From Chionis minor (taxonomy: Eukaryota; Chordata; Aves; Charadriiformes; Chionididae): a stretch of DNA of 64,000 nucleotides. Position 1 is the first letter of the stretch. Each line of letters begins with the position of its first letter. The notes beneath the pieces are model-generated. The model was not told where the DNA came from. It saw only the letters and a list, made by a program, of their open reading frames with translations, and did not search any database. Positions 12,701 through 25,400 of the stretch are shown here, in pieces. The position numbers and the translations under genes were made by a program. The stretch spans positions 1 through 64,000 of the forward strand of contig VZSF01000859.1 in assembly GCA_013398295.1 (NCBI GenBank), written 5' to 3'.

Positions 12701-15113
12701 AGCACCTCCTCTTCCCTTTCCCTCTCCTCCTCCTTCCCCTTCTGCCTTGCTGCATGATTTGTGTCATGGCTGTAGTGGTATGAACCCCTAGAAACATCAC
12801 TTGAAGTAAATGGATTTTCTGCTGATGTGACTCAGAGCAAGCTCCCTCCCCCCGCCCCCCCGAGTCTTTATCTAAGCCTGCTGGTATTAGTGAAAAAAGA
12901 CAAATAGTTATACAACAATAGTAAGGAAAAATTGCTGCAGTTTTCCTAAATGCATCAAGATATTTGTTACATCCAATTTAAATAAAAAAAGATATGTAAG
13001 AAGGGACTGTGGAGTTCAAACACGGAGCAAAACTTGCTGCTATCTCCACCTCTTTTCTTCCTATGACACTTGCTCACTTGTTTCACTTCCTCTCTGTTCC
13101 TTCTACGTGCAAGCTCCTACCTTGAGGAGTACAAGTCACAGTGTAATTACACTAATGTCTGCTTAGGTTAGATTGATCTAAAGAATTAATGTTAATTGTG
13201 TTCATCCTATTTGTATCAGAAGTTAATTCTTCTCAGAGCTGTACCTTTGCGGAGCTGTGATATGCCCAATTACCCCTTCCTCTCAGAGTCCTCCTCCAAC
13301 ACCAGCTCCTTCTAGGCTTGTCATATGGATATATTTTGTGCCGTTCCTTTTCTTCTGTCTTTCTCCGACCGGTTCACCACCGTGCCTTTAAACTGAGCGA
13401 CTCTCTCTTCCTTTCAGATAAATTGAATGGAAGACAGTTAGGAGCAAAGCACTATGTATTCTTGTGAAAGTCAGAAGGGGAAAAAGACCACATACTGAGG
13501 GAAATAACCCAAAACCTCTTCGCGCACACCTGCAGTCTCTCCTAAGGATGGGACCCATGGGAGTCCATGGCATGTGGGGTAGTGGGATGGGGACCCAGAA
13601 CCACAGTGTGGGAAGGGGAGTGGGACACACAGCTGAGAGGCAGGGGGAGCCCAGTAGAGGGTGTATCAAATCCATCAGTGGGCAGAGGAGGGACGTCTGG
13701 TACTCAAAGCAATGAAAATAGAGGTAAGGAGAAGCAAAGAACTGAGGGGTGTTATGAAGCACTTCTTCTGGAGTGCTCATTGAACCTGTTCCTCAGTACC
13801 AAGAAAGAAATGTGACCTTTTTACAGTACTTAAATTGAAACAGATAAAGGGTGACCCTTCTGGCCAGTTTTTTGTCTGGGGTTTCTGAATCCAGCTACTA
13901 CTTCTTTTAATCGAAGTCTTCTCTGAATCCTGTCAGTATTCTCTTCTTCACTGTTGTTTTCTTTCCCCTCCTGCTTTCTCTCTGACATGTTTCTCCCTGA
14001 ACCTACAGTTTCAGTTGTGGTTTTGGTCCTGCTGTCTGACTACCTGTAGACTTTGAAGTGGGAGGCAGGGTGGAAGCAGTAAGCCCATCTTGCAACAGGT
14101 AGTGTGGCGGCGAGGGGAGTGACCCCTGAGGATCAGCTTTCTAACAGGACCTGTGAAGACAAGGGGCAGAGATAGAATTAATGAGGCGGGCTGTGAAAAT
14201 TGTACCACTCGTTTTCAGGAGCTGTGCTCTTCCAGTTCAAGTATTTGAGCATCCAGGCGGGTAAGAGGGGCTCATTGGAAGGTGCGCAGGGGGTGTTGAA
14301 ACAGTTAAGATGATGTTCCTCATTTGGATTAGTAGAAACTTCTCCCTTCAGTTGTTCTATCCTCAGTGCTGGATTTCTTTTTCTTCTTGCCAGCTGCTTG
14401 GCGCTTCTGACCATTGTCTGGCATTATCAGTCAGCTTGTCTGGATGGCCTTTTGTAAGGGTTGCTACGGGATGTTGCTTTGTCCAGGAATGGTTATTCTC
14501 TGTTGGTCAGGTACAATACCCATCAGCTTTTATCCTATTTTACTTCACTCGAACACAATCTGATTTCTTGGCAGAAGACTCCTTTTTAACATGTCTGATG
14601 GTATGATATCACTTGTAGGAAAAGATTGGATTTAGTGTGCTGAAATTGTACATGGAGTTAAGAAAAAAGTTTTTGTTTGTTTGGTGGGGTTTTTTTTGAG
14701 AAATTGGGTGTGACAGTGTTGTGACAGGAATTCTACGGAAGGTTGCAAGGAAAAGGACTTTGGAGTAAACCTGATACTTTGCTGTGTCCTCAACCCTGGA
14801 ACCCAAGCAGCAGTCATGGGGCACTTCTGTTTTCTATCCTGTCCTTCCAGCTTGTTAGCCCCATGCTGTAAAGTATTTTGAATAAATCCCCATAGGAGCT
14901 GTAGGAAATACATGTTTGCTGTTGGCTAGGTTTGCCAGAGTTTGAATTATGCCCGGAGAGAGCTCTGCAGGTTATTCGGAGGAGGAAGCCTGGTCACCCT
15001 GGCAGGCAGTCTAAATGGGAGCAGATCCCCTGCCTGCAGCTCTGACAGCTGATTTCCAATGCAGGGGTTAAAGCAATAACTGCATGCTACAACATTCGTA
15101 ACTTATTCTTTGG
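9771..15113. other. Unique AT-rich DNA, nothing identified
   Basis: This is mostly featureless sequence. It holds an (AAT)n run at about 11317-11332, a C-rich run at 12846-12861, and a purine-rich, G-richer patch at about 13460-13720 where a 130-codon minus-strand frame is open. A good acceptor-like sequence (CTCTCTCTTCCTTTCAG) ends at about 13417, followed by a 16-codon frame that then stops. None of these is recognised. Confidence 0.5.
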
Positions 15114-15189
15114 TTGTTTTATTTTAAAATTCTTTTTCCTCCTGCATTATCCAGAATTGAACTGAACTTCATTTCCCCAAGTCCTCTGT

Positions 15190-15430
15190 GTGTGGGGGTT
15201 GGATGCGATGGGAGCAATCAGCAGGAAACAGGCTGTAGATGGACTGAGATACGGAGGCAGATCAGGCTTCGTGATGGCGTGCCAAGTGCTTTGCTTTGTG
15301 ATGCTTGGTGGTTTGTTAGAGGCACGGTCTTCCCTGCTGGTGGTCTTGAGCCTGTTTGTACTTTTGATGCTTATCTGTGATAGCCCAGTCAGATCTAACT
15401 CTGCTCTATGTGGGAGAGACAGCCTGACAG
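15190..15430 (+). other. Possible first exon with two hydrophobic segments (unverified)
   Basis: A frame opens at 15190, with a second in-frame ATG at 15274 in a fair start context (gtgATGG). It runs to CTGACAG|GTAAAT, a near-consensus splice donor with GT at 15431. The encoded stretch has two hydrophobic segments: one after MACQVLCFVMLGG, and one reading SSLLVVLSLFVLLMLIC, which would suit a signal-anchor or membrane span. I recognise no family. A chance frame remains the simpler explanation. Confidence 0.12.
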
Positions 15431-17037
15431 GTAAATGCGTGAGAGAACAGAGGAAACAAGTCTAAATGTAAACAGCAAGTGAGAACACAATTTCTTCATT
15501 GTGGTGTGTGGAATGTGTGTGAAACACCTGTATGAAGTGCCAGGCGGTAAAGACAACAGTTGCGCCACTGAATTTTTGTCGTGGAACCATCCTCAAGAAC
15601 AACCTGAAAGCTTTTCCTTGGAGTTTTCAGTGTAACAAGGCAACATAATAAGGGAAGCAGGAAAATACTTAGTCAAGGATATCTGGCTTCAGTTTTCTGC
15701 CATGCTTTTTAATTTTAAAAATTAGTGTGCCTTTCCACTACCTCTGTAGCTTATGTGTCCTACTGTGTGAAAGATATTCTTTTATATTCAGTTACTAGTT
15801 AATACTGTATACTGCTTTAGAGAATGCTATTGCCCATCTGTCCCCACTCTGCAAGTTTTCTGTGGCTTCTACAGTTACTTACTAATTCATGCCTTCATTG
15901 GCCAGTCTCCGAAGACCAGATTGATCTGAGTTTAACTGAGTGCACGTGGTACTTATTTTTAAGGTGTTTGTCTTAAAAGTTGCAAGCATTAAATGTAAAA
16001 CTGTCCAGTACGTGGTCTGTTCATCAGTAGGCAGTACCCTTTGCATTTTGAGACCTACAATCTGTTTTTCAGAGTGTTCTTACCAGTTATGGCTTCAGCT
16101 GCATCATGTTGTTGTTAGAGGTGGAACAAAGTCCATGGATGGGTACCCATTTCTGTTGGGATGATAATTGCCCAGCGGCTTCCTAATCTTCAAACTGAGC
16201 ACTTCATCTGTGCTGTACAGAGCAACCTTCAGGACCATGAGAATGGCAAGATCACTGCCGTGTCTCTGTTTATAATACTACACATCTAGAAGTTTGTGCC
16301 ATGGCAAGTGTTCACATAGAAGCTCGAGCTCAAAAATTCCACCAGAAGCGGACCGTTACCTTCCCCAGGATAAAAACTGGAAGATCAAAAGAAAATTTCT
16401 GTATCGGCATATATGATTGTTGCTTCACAGGTAGGTGAATGTTGGCTGATAAGGCAAAATTGCTGACGGAAATTGCTGTTTGAGGGCACAATTGAAGCCA
16501 TTGATAAAACCCAAATTTACTGCAGTGGGACCAAATTGACCCTCAGGGTTTTATAGATGGTTCTTAACTAGCCACCCAATAGAGAGGCTCATTTTTATCA
16601 CTTTTAAAGAGGCTTCTGTTCTCCAAGCCATTGAGCTTATTAAAGACTGCTTAAATAAGCTGTTTGTAATCACTGCTGATTGTTTCCCTCTGTTTATTTA
16701 ACAGACTAAATGTATTTATAAAATCAGTTTCTGCTCCCCTGTGACTAGCATTAATGCATTTGGTTGTTTTACTTCCCTTATCACTGTCATGTAACTCTGA
16801 ATAGATTAATATATATTGTAGTCTGCTGCTTTCTGATTTCTCAGTGCATGTTCATTTTTTTACCCTCATATCTTTGAGTGGGCTCTCACAAAACTACATT
16901 AACCAAACCTTGTGCCTTGCATTTTTCTTTTTTGGCTAATTTGTAAATCTTTGTAGAGATTTGCAACACACAATAGCCTTCTCCCTGCTTACGATCCCTG
17001 TATTTTATACTGTATTCTTATTTTTTCCATAGTGTTT

Positions 17038-17079
17038 GTATATACCTGTAGAGTAAAATACAGTATATACCTGTAGAGT
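17038..17079 (+). repeat. 25-bp tandem duplication
   Basis: GTATATACCTGTAGAGT occurs at 17038-17054 and again at 17063-17079, exactly 25 bp apart. It is a small local duplication with no evident function. Confidence 0.85.
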
Positions 17080-18810
17080 GTAAAAAAAGAAATTTTTTCA
17101 AGAGGTACTTTGCCTATGTTGTTTAATATTCCATGTAACTTCACAGAAAGAGAGTATCTTTTGCACGACTTCAGAGACTGAAAGTATTGCTACCCGTTTC
17201 AGGTATTGGCTATCTTTGTATAAAGATTGGCATACCAGGGAGAAGAGATGCAGAACTTCATGGATCTTTTGTTTATGTGGTAATATAGCAAATAAAGCTG
17301 GACAAATAGGAAAACAAGGAGTGGTAGATATTTATGCAGTTTATTCTAACTTTGTGATCTGCCCTAGTAGCTCATGTGTGGGTGATGTGCCTTCCTGTAT
17401 CAGTCTTGACAGCTGAAAAATCTTGCAGTGATATTGTCTTCAAAACCTCTGGAGTCTAATGAATTTTCACAGCAACAAGAATCAGCTGCCAGCAGCTGAC
17501 CTCTAGTCCTGAAGAAAGAGAGATTTTTGCTTTTGAATCAGGGAAATATGGGGTTCCCTTAAGCCCCTTCAGGGAAAATAGTCTTCCTTTTCTTATTTGG
17601 GACACTGTAGTCCTGAGGAGCAGCAATGGTCTGGGAGCTTCCAGTTATCCCAGCTACAATGAAATGTTAATTGCTTGCTGTAAAAACAGGACCAAATCCA
17701 AACAAATGTTAAATATTTTCCTCCTTACCAACTGCATTTCAGATTACCAGCTCGGTTCCTGAACTATAGTTTTTGCAGTTGTTGTAAGGATAGTCCTGTG
17801 TACAATTTTTAAAACAGTAGTTTTCTTCCTTAAACGTAGGCTCTATAGTTTTCTAAGTTGAACTTTCTACATTGCTGCTGAGATGAGCTGAAACTTCCTC
17901 CTGTTGAAGAGCCTTGACAGCCAGATTTCAGAAGAGCTGTGAGGAAATATTAGACATAAATCTGTTCTGGGATCATGAAAAAACCTAGGTTTATTAAGGT
18001 AAGGCTAACAAATTTGGCAGGAATGTCTTCCAAAAATACTGGAAAAGCTTTTGCTGTTGAAGACTATCTCTATCCAAATCTTTGGAGATGTACGCAGATT
18101 ATCTTCATGTGCGTATCAGAAAACTTTCTATAAAGCTAAGAGCCACAAGGATATATTGGTTTACTAGCCAGGAACTGTAGCTCTGGTCTTGTCTGGGGCT
18201 TCCTAAGTTTCTAAACATCATGTTACTTCTGTGTCCTGGTGCTGCATAGTTGTACTGCAAAAAAAAGTGCTTCATGGTCATTCTCTTAGATGTGTAATAC
18301 AAGAGTAAGAGGCATCCTCAGTTACAAAACAAGAGCTGAGTGGTGCAGGGTTTGCCTCCAGCATGTATGGTGATTAAGAAAATACCTTGAAACTGCCTCC
18401 TTCTGGGTCCTTTTGATCTTTTATGCCCTCTCATTTCCTCTTGACTGTTTCTTTATTTTGCTGGTCTTTAGAGGCTCCTACAGTTTTCATATTCAAACGG
18501 CCGAGCAAAGTGCCATCTGTCTAGCAGGCACACAAATGCCCTGAAGATGGTCTAGTTCAGCAAGCGCATAATATAATACAAGCCTTTCTTTTGTGACATG
18601 AGAGACAGGATTCTGAATAGAACTGTGAAATCAACATCTTTCTCTTACAGTGAAAAGAAAAAGCCCAATTATGAGCAGTGTCTGAAGAAATTCGTGCTGG
18701 GCTGGGCCATTGGGCCACCTTCGCATGGTTTGCCACGTCTGTTTTCAGAGGAATTTGGCTGTATAGTGTTTAAGACCTTCAACATCATCAATCTTTTTCT
18801 TTTGGTCGTT

Positions 18811-18834
18811 CTTTCTTTCTCTCTCTCTCTCTCC
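18811..18834 (+). repeat. (TC)n microsatellite
   Basis: A CTTT-rich lead passes into a CT dinucleotide run. This is ordinary simple repeat sequence. Confidence 0.9.
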
Positions 18835-21800
18835 TTAAGGAAACTACTTCCACTGATTGATATGTTTTTAATGATTACCGTCACCATATAGTCCATACTG
18901 TGGTGATTTACAGTCTTTAAGATCCTTTTTTATTTGACAGCTCCTTTTTTTGTCTCTGTGCGGCAGATAGTGCAGTGATATTGTAGTGCTGACAAAATGG
19001 GAATTGCAAAGAAGCACTTCCCAACCTAATGAAGCTGTGGGGGGAGAGGGGAGGAGAGAAAATGTGATTGTTTAAACCCACTTTCTGCTTAACTCATCCA
19101 CCTAAGCAATCAGGGTTTGTATTGAATGTCCTTGTTCATAATTTGGAAAAAAAAATAAGAACACAAACAAAACCCCCAATTGTCTGGAAAGATGTTGGTC
19201 TGGTCATTTAATGGCACTTGATGTAGGGCATCTCACAAGGATCTTTATCAGGCAGCGACGCTTTCTATTTCTGTTAAAAACATTTTTCTTTCCCGCAGGG
19301 CTGATAATATTCTCAATTGCTAAGATGGTGGTTGTGATATCCAGAGGGCAGAAATGGAGCCCCAGGGACTTGTGCACTTGTGTGTTAATCTGAGAAGACA
19401 GAAGTGCCAAACAGAAAGAAAAGTTTCCTGGGATCTAAACATTCTTAGCTCATTACTGAAAAATAAATTGTATTAGCCTTTACTGTTTCTTATTAAATGA
19501 TCATAATCTCTATTTTTTTGTCATTCCTGCTCTGTTTTGCTTCGTAGAGAGCAACCTTCTGAGAATTCCCTCCCAAGGAGCAGGGATGCTTTCTGATTGA
19601 ACACCCCTGTGAAAATACCCAACTTATTTAAACGGGATTTTTATCTCCCTTCAGCTTAACTGTTTCCTGTTTCCTATTTCCCACAAGACACCCTGTCATT
19701 GAGCTACTTAAGCTGTATGAACAGCACAGCAACATCACAAGAAAATCAAGGCTTGGTTTATAGCATTTTACTGTCTCTTTATGGTCTCTCTGTATTGTAG
19801 GTGGTATTGTTTCTGAACTAGAGCTGGAGAAAATCTATTTGAAGCAAGCAGCTCAATGAATACGGTCCTTTTATTCTGATAATGAATTATCTGCGTAGAA
19901 ACTTGCATGAACAGAAGCCTTTGTTGCTAAAAAAATTATCATGAGAATAGTTCGGAAAGAATATATTTTGGCTGACCGTCTGGCTAGATGCATGTGGCTA
20001 ATGTAATAGCTGTTACTTTTGTTATTTCCTATACCTAACTTGCTATTTACTCTTTGTGACTGATGTCCTGTGTCAGGTGGTATTGCCTTTATTCCCCCCT
20101 CTGTGTCTGACTCCCAAATCCACAGAGGAGCTATCAAATATATGGGAAATGCATGTTCCCTCCATACATTTGACTGTTCTGACAAACAAGAATGTACCTG
20201 TACTATGGTATTTGTGTAAAGTGGGTCAACAAAATAGGAAGGCAATCACGGAGAATTTACATTTGGACAAGGGTTTACAAGTAGCTATTTTGCATTATTT
20301 GCCCAGCTCAAGCGTGAACAAAGCTGATTTAAGTACTTTCCTTGTTCACAGATGGCACATAAATAGTAACTACAAAAGTACTGTGCTCTCTACATAGCTG
20401 GATGTTGTTTCTTTTTAAAGTCTCTGTATTTTTTTATAGCAGTTTACCTATCTTAGCTACTTCTGTGTCCCCTATTACCACAGTACCTGAATGTCTCATA
20501 ATCCTTAATGTATTTATCCTCATAACATCTCTCAAAGAAAGGAGGGTGCTATTATCTTCTTTTTATGGGTCTCCTATTTATGGTTCTGCTCTTTCAAGAA
20601 TGGAGGTAGGTTGGCTTGAAAAGGTAAAATCCTGTGGTATACACTGCCTTGATCTCCCACACCAAGTCATCATTAAAGGTTACTGTTCCCACCCAACAGC
20701 CAGGCGGTCTGTGTGAAGAATTCCCGAATGCATTTTGGGCAAAAGGAATAGAGGAGGCAAACACTCACTAGTTATTTCACTAAAATAACCTGGTTTTTTG
20801 ACGTCAGGGCTTTTGCCTTCATGTGAGTAGCTGAAATGAAAGGTGTGAGGTGACATTGGTCAGAGAAGAGGCACTTTGGCAGGATGAAGGTCAGTCTACC
20901 CAGCCGGAGGAGGAGGCGGATGCCAGCCCTGAACAGCTGTCCTGTGGTAGTGCCACTGTGCAAAGGCAGTTGTGGGCTGCCTGCGAAAAGGAGAATTCAG
21001 TGCACACGTCCTAGCTGTGTGCTGTCACCATTTCCCTTCTGCCAGCACTGCCTGATGGCACCATACACTTGCGGGAGACTCCTATGCCAGAGGAGAGTTA
21101 ACTCTGCAACAAAGGATCGAGTAGTTTTCAGCGGGCATTTCTCCCTCCCCAGTTTGCAGTGGTCAGGTAAGCGTCTGGAGGTACAGAAACGTGCCACAGG
21201 TGGTGGTTGCTGAAGGGCAGGTTGTCCCCTGTTTCAGCAGAGACTCTGTCACCAAACTTTACCCCTGACAGATTGTCTCAGGCACGCTGTAAAAACTGTA
21301 TGTGAAATGACTGGCCAGGGTTATGCAAAGGCGGTAGGAGAGCAGAGACTTGTGCCCATGTTTTCCAGGTCCTTGGCTGCAGGCTGACTTTGTCCATCTG
21401 TGAGCTAGTTCAGTTCTTTGGGTCTCATCTACTTTCATTTGTTTTTCTGTTGTCTAATCCTAAATGTGGTGGTTACAGATTTTAAAAACAATATTTCACG
21501 CAGGGCCTGGTTAGCTACGGGATTTATAATCTCGTGCTTGGTAATCAGGGTTAAGCCAAAATCTCCTTTTATTGAGTAGTATTTCCATACAATTTTTTTT
21601 TTTGCAATGGGATGTTTTGCTAATTTTAATGCTATCCTGCAGGATTTATTGGAGCTACATGTGAGCTTCTAGTAGGCATATATGTTCTGTGTCCCCGGTT
21701 TCACATTAAGTTACTTCGTGTTAGCCATCTTGTAGCAATTCCATTTTGGGACATTGTTCTTGTAAAAATGTAAATTATTTTTAGATCTGTCCTTATTTTC

Positions 21801-22397
21801 CCCTTTTCTGGAGGAAGTGTGAGAAACTGAAATGAAGATATACGAGGTGCTCACATTGAGGATATCAAAATGAATACAAAACAATATATTGAAGTGAAAC
21901 ACTTCAACATAACAAAATATATCTTTTTACTTGGTTGTGTCCCCCCATTGTATTTGACTTCATGAGGAATTCTGAAATTTTATTTAACCTTTTATAATGA
22001 AAAAGCATCAGGCGTTCTAAAGTTTGTTAAACAATGGAAAATCCATCTCTGATCAATTCTCCATCTTTGCTATGAAAACTGGAAAAAATTGATTTTTTTT
22101 GAACAGATTTGACAATAGTTAATATATTTTGAAGCAATTCAGAACAGAACGTGTCATTTATCTGTCCCCTAACAAACAGAAAACACTGCAAATAAATGTT
22201 TTAAAACAAGCTGTCCATAAAATAAAAAAGGACACTGCAATAAACAGAATAGTAAGTGTAAATTAGCTCTAAGAAACAGGGTGAGTAGAAACGTTAAAAA
22301 AAGATCAGAAAGAGTAGAAAAGCACATTGAAAGCCAGATTTGACTACCGTTTTGTTAATATACCCTTCTGTTTTAATTAGGAATGGGCAAATCTTAC

Positions 22398-22451
22398 CTC
22401 ACGGCAGAGTTTATACACAGGGTATCTGAAGTTCCTAAGCTGCATTTTGCT
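22398..22451 (-). other. Possible 54-bp internal exon, minus strand (unverified)
   Basis: On the minus strand an acceptor-like AGTTTTTTAAGTCAG leads into 18 complete codons (MQLRNFRYPVYKLCRE preceded by Ser-Lys). It ends at GTGAG|GTAAGA, a strong splice donor. Length and phase (54 bp, phase 0 at both ends) suit an internal exon. The pyrimidine tract of the acceptor is only moderate and no protein family is recognised. Confidence 0.15.
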
Positions 22452-22571
22452 CTGACTTAAAAAACTAATTGTGACGAGAGTTAGGGCAGAGTGTCCCCAG
22501 CAAGTCTCCTAGTTTCTTTCAATGCTTTTAGTTTTCTAAACTACTTGGGAGTTTTTATGAGAATGGGCGGA

Positions 22572-22585
22572 TTTTTTTTTTTTTT
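22572..22585 (+). repeat. Poly-T run
   Basis: A homopolymer of about 14 T. Similar runs of 13 to 17 T occur at 43027-43041, 45153-45165, 47858-47873, 48671-48684 and 62091-62107. Confidence 0.9.
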
Positions 22586-22843
22586 GGTCAGATCTGATAT
22601 TCTCAGGTTTGAATATATGCTACGAAAAGCCTTCCTTGCATCACTTCTAAGCGTCTCTTGTAGACTTTTATTGATGACTCTATTTCCAAGCCAAATTCAG
22701 GGTCTTCAAAACCTGGTTTGTGCCTTGAGACTGTAAGAAAATGTATCACTATTGTGTCAGCAATGTAGGAAATCTTGGCGATTTTATGGGAGGGGCAGAT
22801 GGTTTTATTTTAAAACAAAACTGATTTCAGTTGTTTGTTTCAG

Positions 22844-22907
22844 TATGAACGTAGAGGAGTGTGAGACCTGGTGGTCTGTTCAGCTGTCTGACGCCCTACT
22901 ACTGGGG
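22844..22907 (+). other. Possible 64-bp internal exon (unverified)
   Basis: TTGTTTGTTTCAG ends at 22843 and GGG|GTAAGT begins its GT at 22908, so both splice signals are close to consensus. After one base, 21 codons are open, starting MNVEECETWWSVQLSD. The frame stays open past the donor as part of a 98-codon frame that reaches 23048. No family is recognised. It lies only about 390 bp from the minus-strand candidate at 22398, and both cannot easily belong to one transcript. Confidence 0.15.
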
Positions 22908-25400
22908 GTAAGTAGGTGGTGTGGGCAAGTAAGTAGGGCTGTGTATTATTTTCTGGGCTTCAGTCCCAAGTTGCCCTTTTCCCTTTCTTGTTCTTACTTC
23001 CTAATTGTATTGAGAGGTGTGAAATATATATTAAAAAAAAAAAATTGACTGAACATTCTTGAACATTGGACAAATAAAGTAAAATCGCATTTTGAGCAAA
23101 CTGGTGGGTCGCGCCTCACTGCATCTGAATTTGTTTATAACTTAGCTGATAAAAATCTGCTGCCATTTTGAGGAGAATTCTTTTGGGTAGCATGTATTAT
23201 GTTGCTGAAATAGCTGTTCAAATCAAGTTTTATGCTAAGGCAATTTTGTTTGGTGATTGTTTGGAACAATAGTGAAAGAAAAAATGATTGATTTAGCGGT
23301 ATTCTCTATGAAGCTATGTCTCCCTCTGTTATTGGTTCTGAAGATTTCAAACCAGAAGCAATCCTTACTGTCATCAAGGCTGACACCTTCATGTAAAACA
23401 AAGCACATGTTTTATCCAGTAGCTCTTGTATCAATCTTTTAAGTTCTGCAGAGCTAAAGCATAAAAAGGTACAGTAGAGGAGTCAGGCGCTCTAGCAAGC
23501 AACTCTCCTGTCTACTTTGTTTGCAGTTTAAAGTTCTTCCCTTCACAATATTGTTTTGCCCAGTGTGAAATGAGTTAGTGGGCTAAATCTGGTCTTAAAT
23601 ACATCGTTAATAGGGGGGAAAAAAATCATCAGAAGCAACCTATGATTTGTCTAACTAGTGTTAGGATGTTCACCAGTGCTTGCAGAGCTGAAGGAAGCGT
23701 ACTCCCTCCTACAAGGATGAATTGTTTCTCTGTGGGTTGGCACTGTTGTACCTACCATGGAAGTAAAGAGTCTTTCAGCCTCTTACTTTCTGTTAATGTA
23801 CGACATTAGTATCACTAATTCACTGCAGGGTATACGTGTGCATATATATACAAATTCCAAATGCTCTTAGTTTTCTTTACAGTCTCCATCTAGTTTTCTG
23901 TCTCGATTATGTTTTACTGTAGGAACAGAATTGTTGGCCAAATAGTCAATATTATGCCACTAAAAATCATGTGAAATAGTGGAAATATAAATCAAAATAT
24001 CAGTAATATTAATTGTTTTCTGGGTTTTGTGTTTATAGGGTCTTCCTGGTTTTATTTGCAGCCATGAGATCTGGAATTATAATCCTATCTTAATGAAACC
24101 AGAGTGTGACAAAAGACTTAAGAGCATGAGTCTGTAGAAGAAACCCATCAAATATTGCAAGTTTAAATAATGGTAGCAAAATGGCAGTATCTTAACAGGA
24201 TAGAGTTGTTAAAAGGTGGAGAAACGTGCAAATTGTGATTTTTGGATTTCTTTCTGGTTTTGTTCCTTGTTTTCTATCTATTGATGCCTATATCTTGGCA
24301 GTGTTTATTTAAAAAAAATAAAAGATTTTGCAAGTACTTGTGCGGTTGAATTGGGTCATACAATGTGTACCACTTAAATTGTTCATTTAAGGTTCATGTA
24401 AGAGGTTTTGCTAGATTGGCAGCTATATTTTTCTCCATTGCGAAGATGCTAGCCATTACAAAAATGAGATGTATGGGTTTTTTCTTGCTAACTTGATCTT
24501 GCATAAGATTGTTTGCAACAAACATGATTATCGTGGTCATTAACTTTTCCTCCTAATATATTAATTTTCACAGTATGGGGAAAAAAAAACACCTGATGAG
24601 GTGTCTGTTTAAATATGGGTTTCGTTTTCTGTAAAATTAATTTTTGAGGGTGCTATGGATCTGCAGACTAACCAAGAACATTACATTACAACTTGGTGTT
24701 GCTAAAGTGCGTGTGAATGGTGTGCAGTGCGTCAGATCCTGGGAAGTCGAGCAGATGTCTCTGTCCCAAGCTCTGCAAACTGAAGCACAAGAGAGGATGA
24801 GGCTGTAACTTTACCAGGAGGACACTGCTTTTGCTTGCTGCAACATTTGCCGGTATTCTGTTAATATATACTAGTCGTACATGTGCTTTAATTTTTATTG
24901 CGAGAAGAGGGTGAATTTGGGTACGCAGGGGAGGGGCATAGAGATAGGCCTTTATGTGCTGTTGTTCATGAGGCATAATGACCATAGCTCCTTGAGCAGC
25001 AGCACTGAGGTGTTCTGGGCTGCCCTACTGAGAGGGAAGGAGGTTACAGCTGTATCTTTTTCCTTAATCTTTTACTCTCTCTATTGGATCAATTCTCACC
25101 ATCGTCCTACAGATCTGTTTATGTGGTGAGGTCTTCAGGGAGGACACTCTCTGTGTTATATGGAGTGCCCCAGGGGCCTCTGACTGAAGGTGGGCTCTCT
25201 GCTAACAGTAATGGACTTCCTGCCTCAAGATGGTTTTACCTTTAATCCTCACGGTATAGCTGTCCCTTGATCTTTTATGACAGAAATATGGTGGCACAGA
25301 TAGACCAATTTTTAATTTGACAAAAAATAGAAATTAGTGTGCGTGCACAGTATGGCCAAGTTCAGATCCCTAAAGTCAGGCTTACTTCTATTTTTAACCA
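22908..25400. other. Unique AT-rich DNA, nothing identified
   Basis: No recognisable gene, RNA or transposon is seen. An A run lies at about 23033-23044. Short frames have no motifs. Confidence 0.55.

Larger units (their letters stand above)
15431..22397. other. Unique AT-rich DNA with minor repeats
   Basis: No gene is recognised. The stretch holds a short exon-like frame at 16301-16430 (reported as a finding), a 25-bp tandem duplication at 17038-17079, and a (TC)n run at 18811-18834. The 16.6-16.8 kb segment is rich in ATTA/TAAT cores and may be regulatory, but nothing proves this. Confidence 0.5.

Noticed and set aside
13388..13780. 130-codon minus-strand frame
   Set aside because: It is open because of purine/pyrimidine strand bias; no motif and no splice context.
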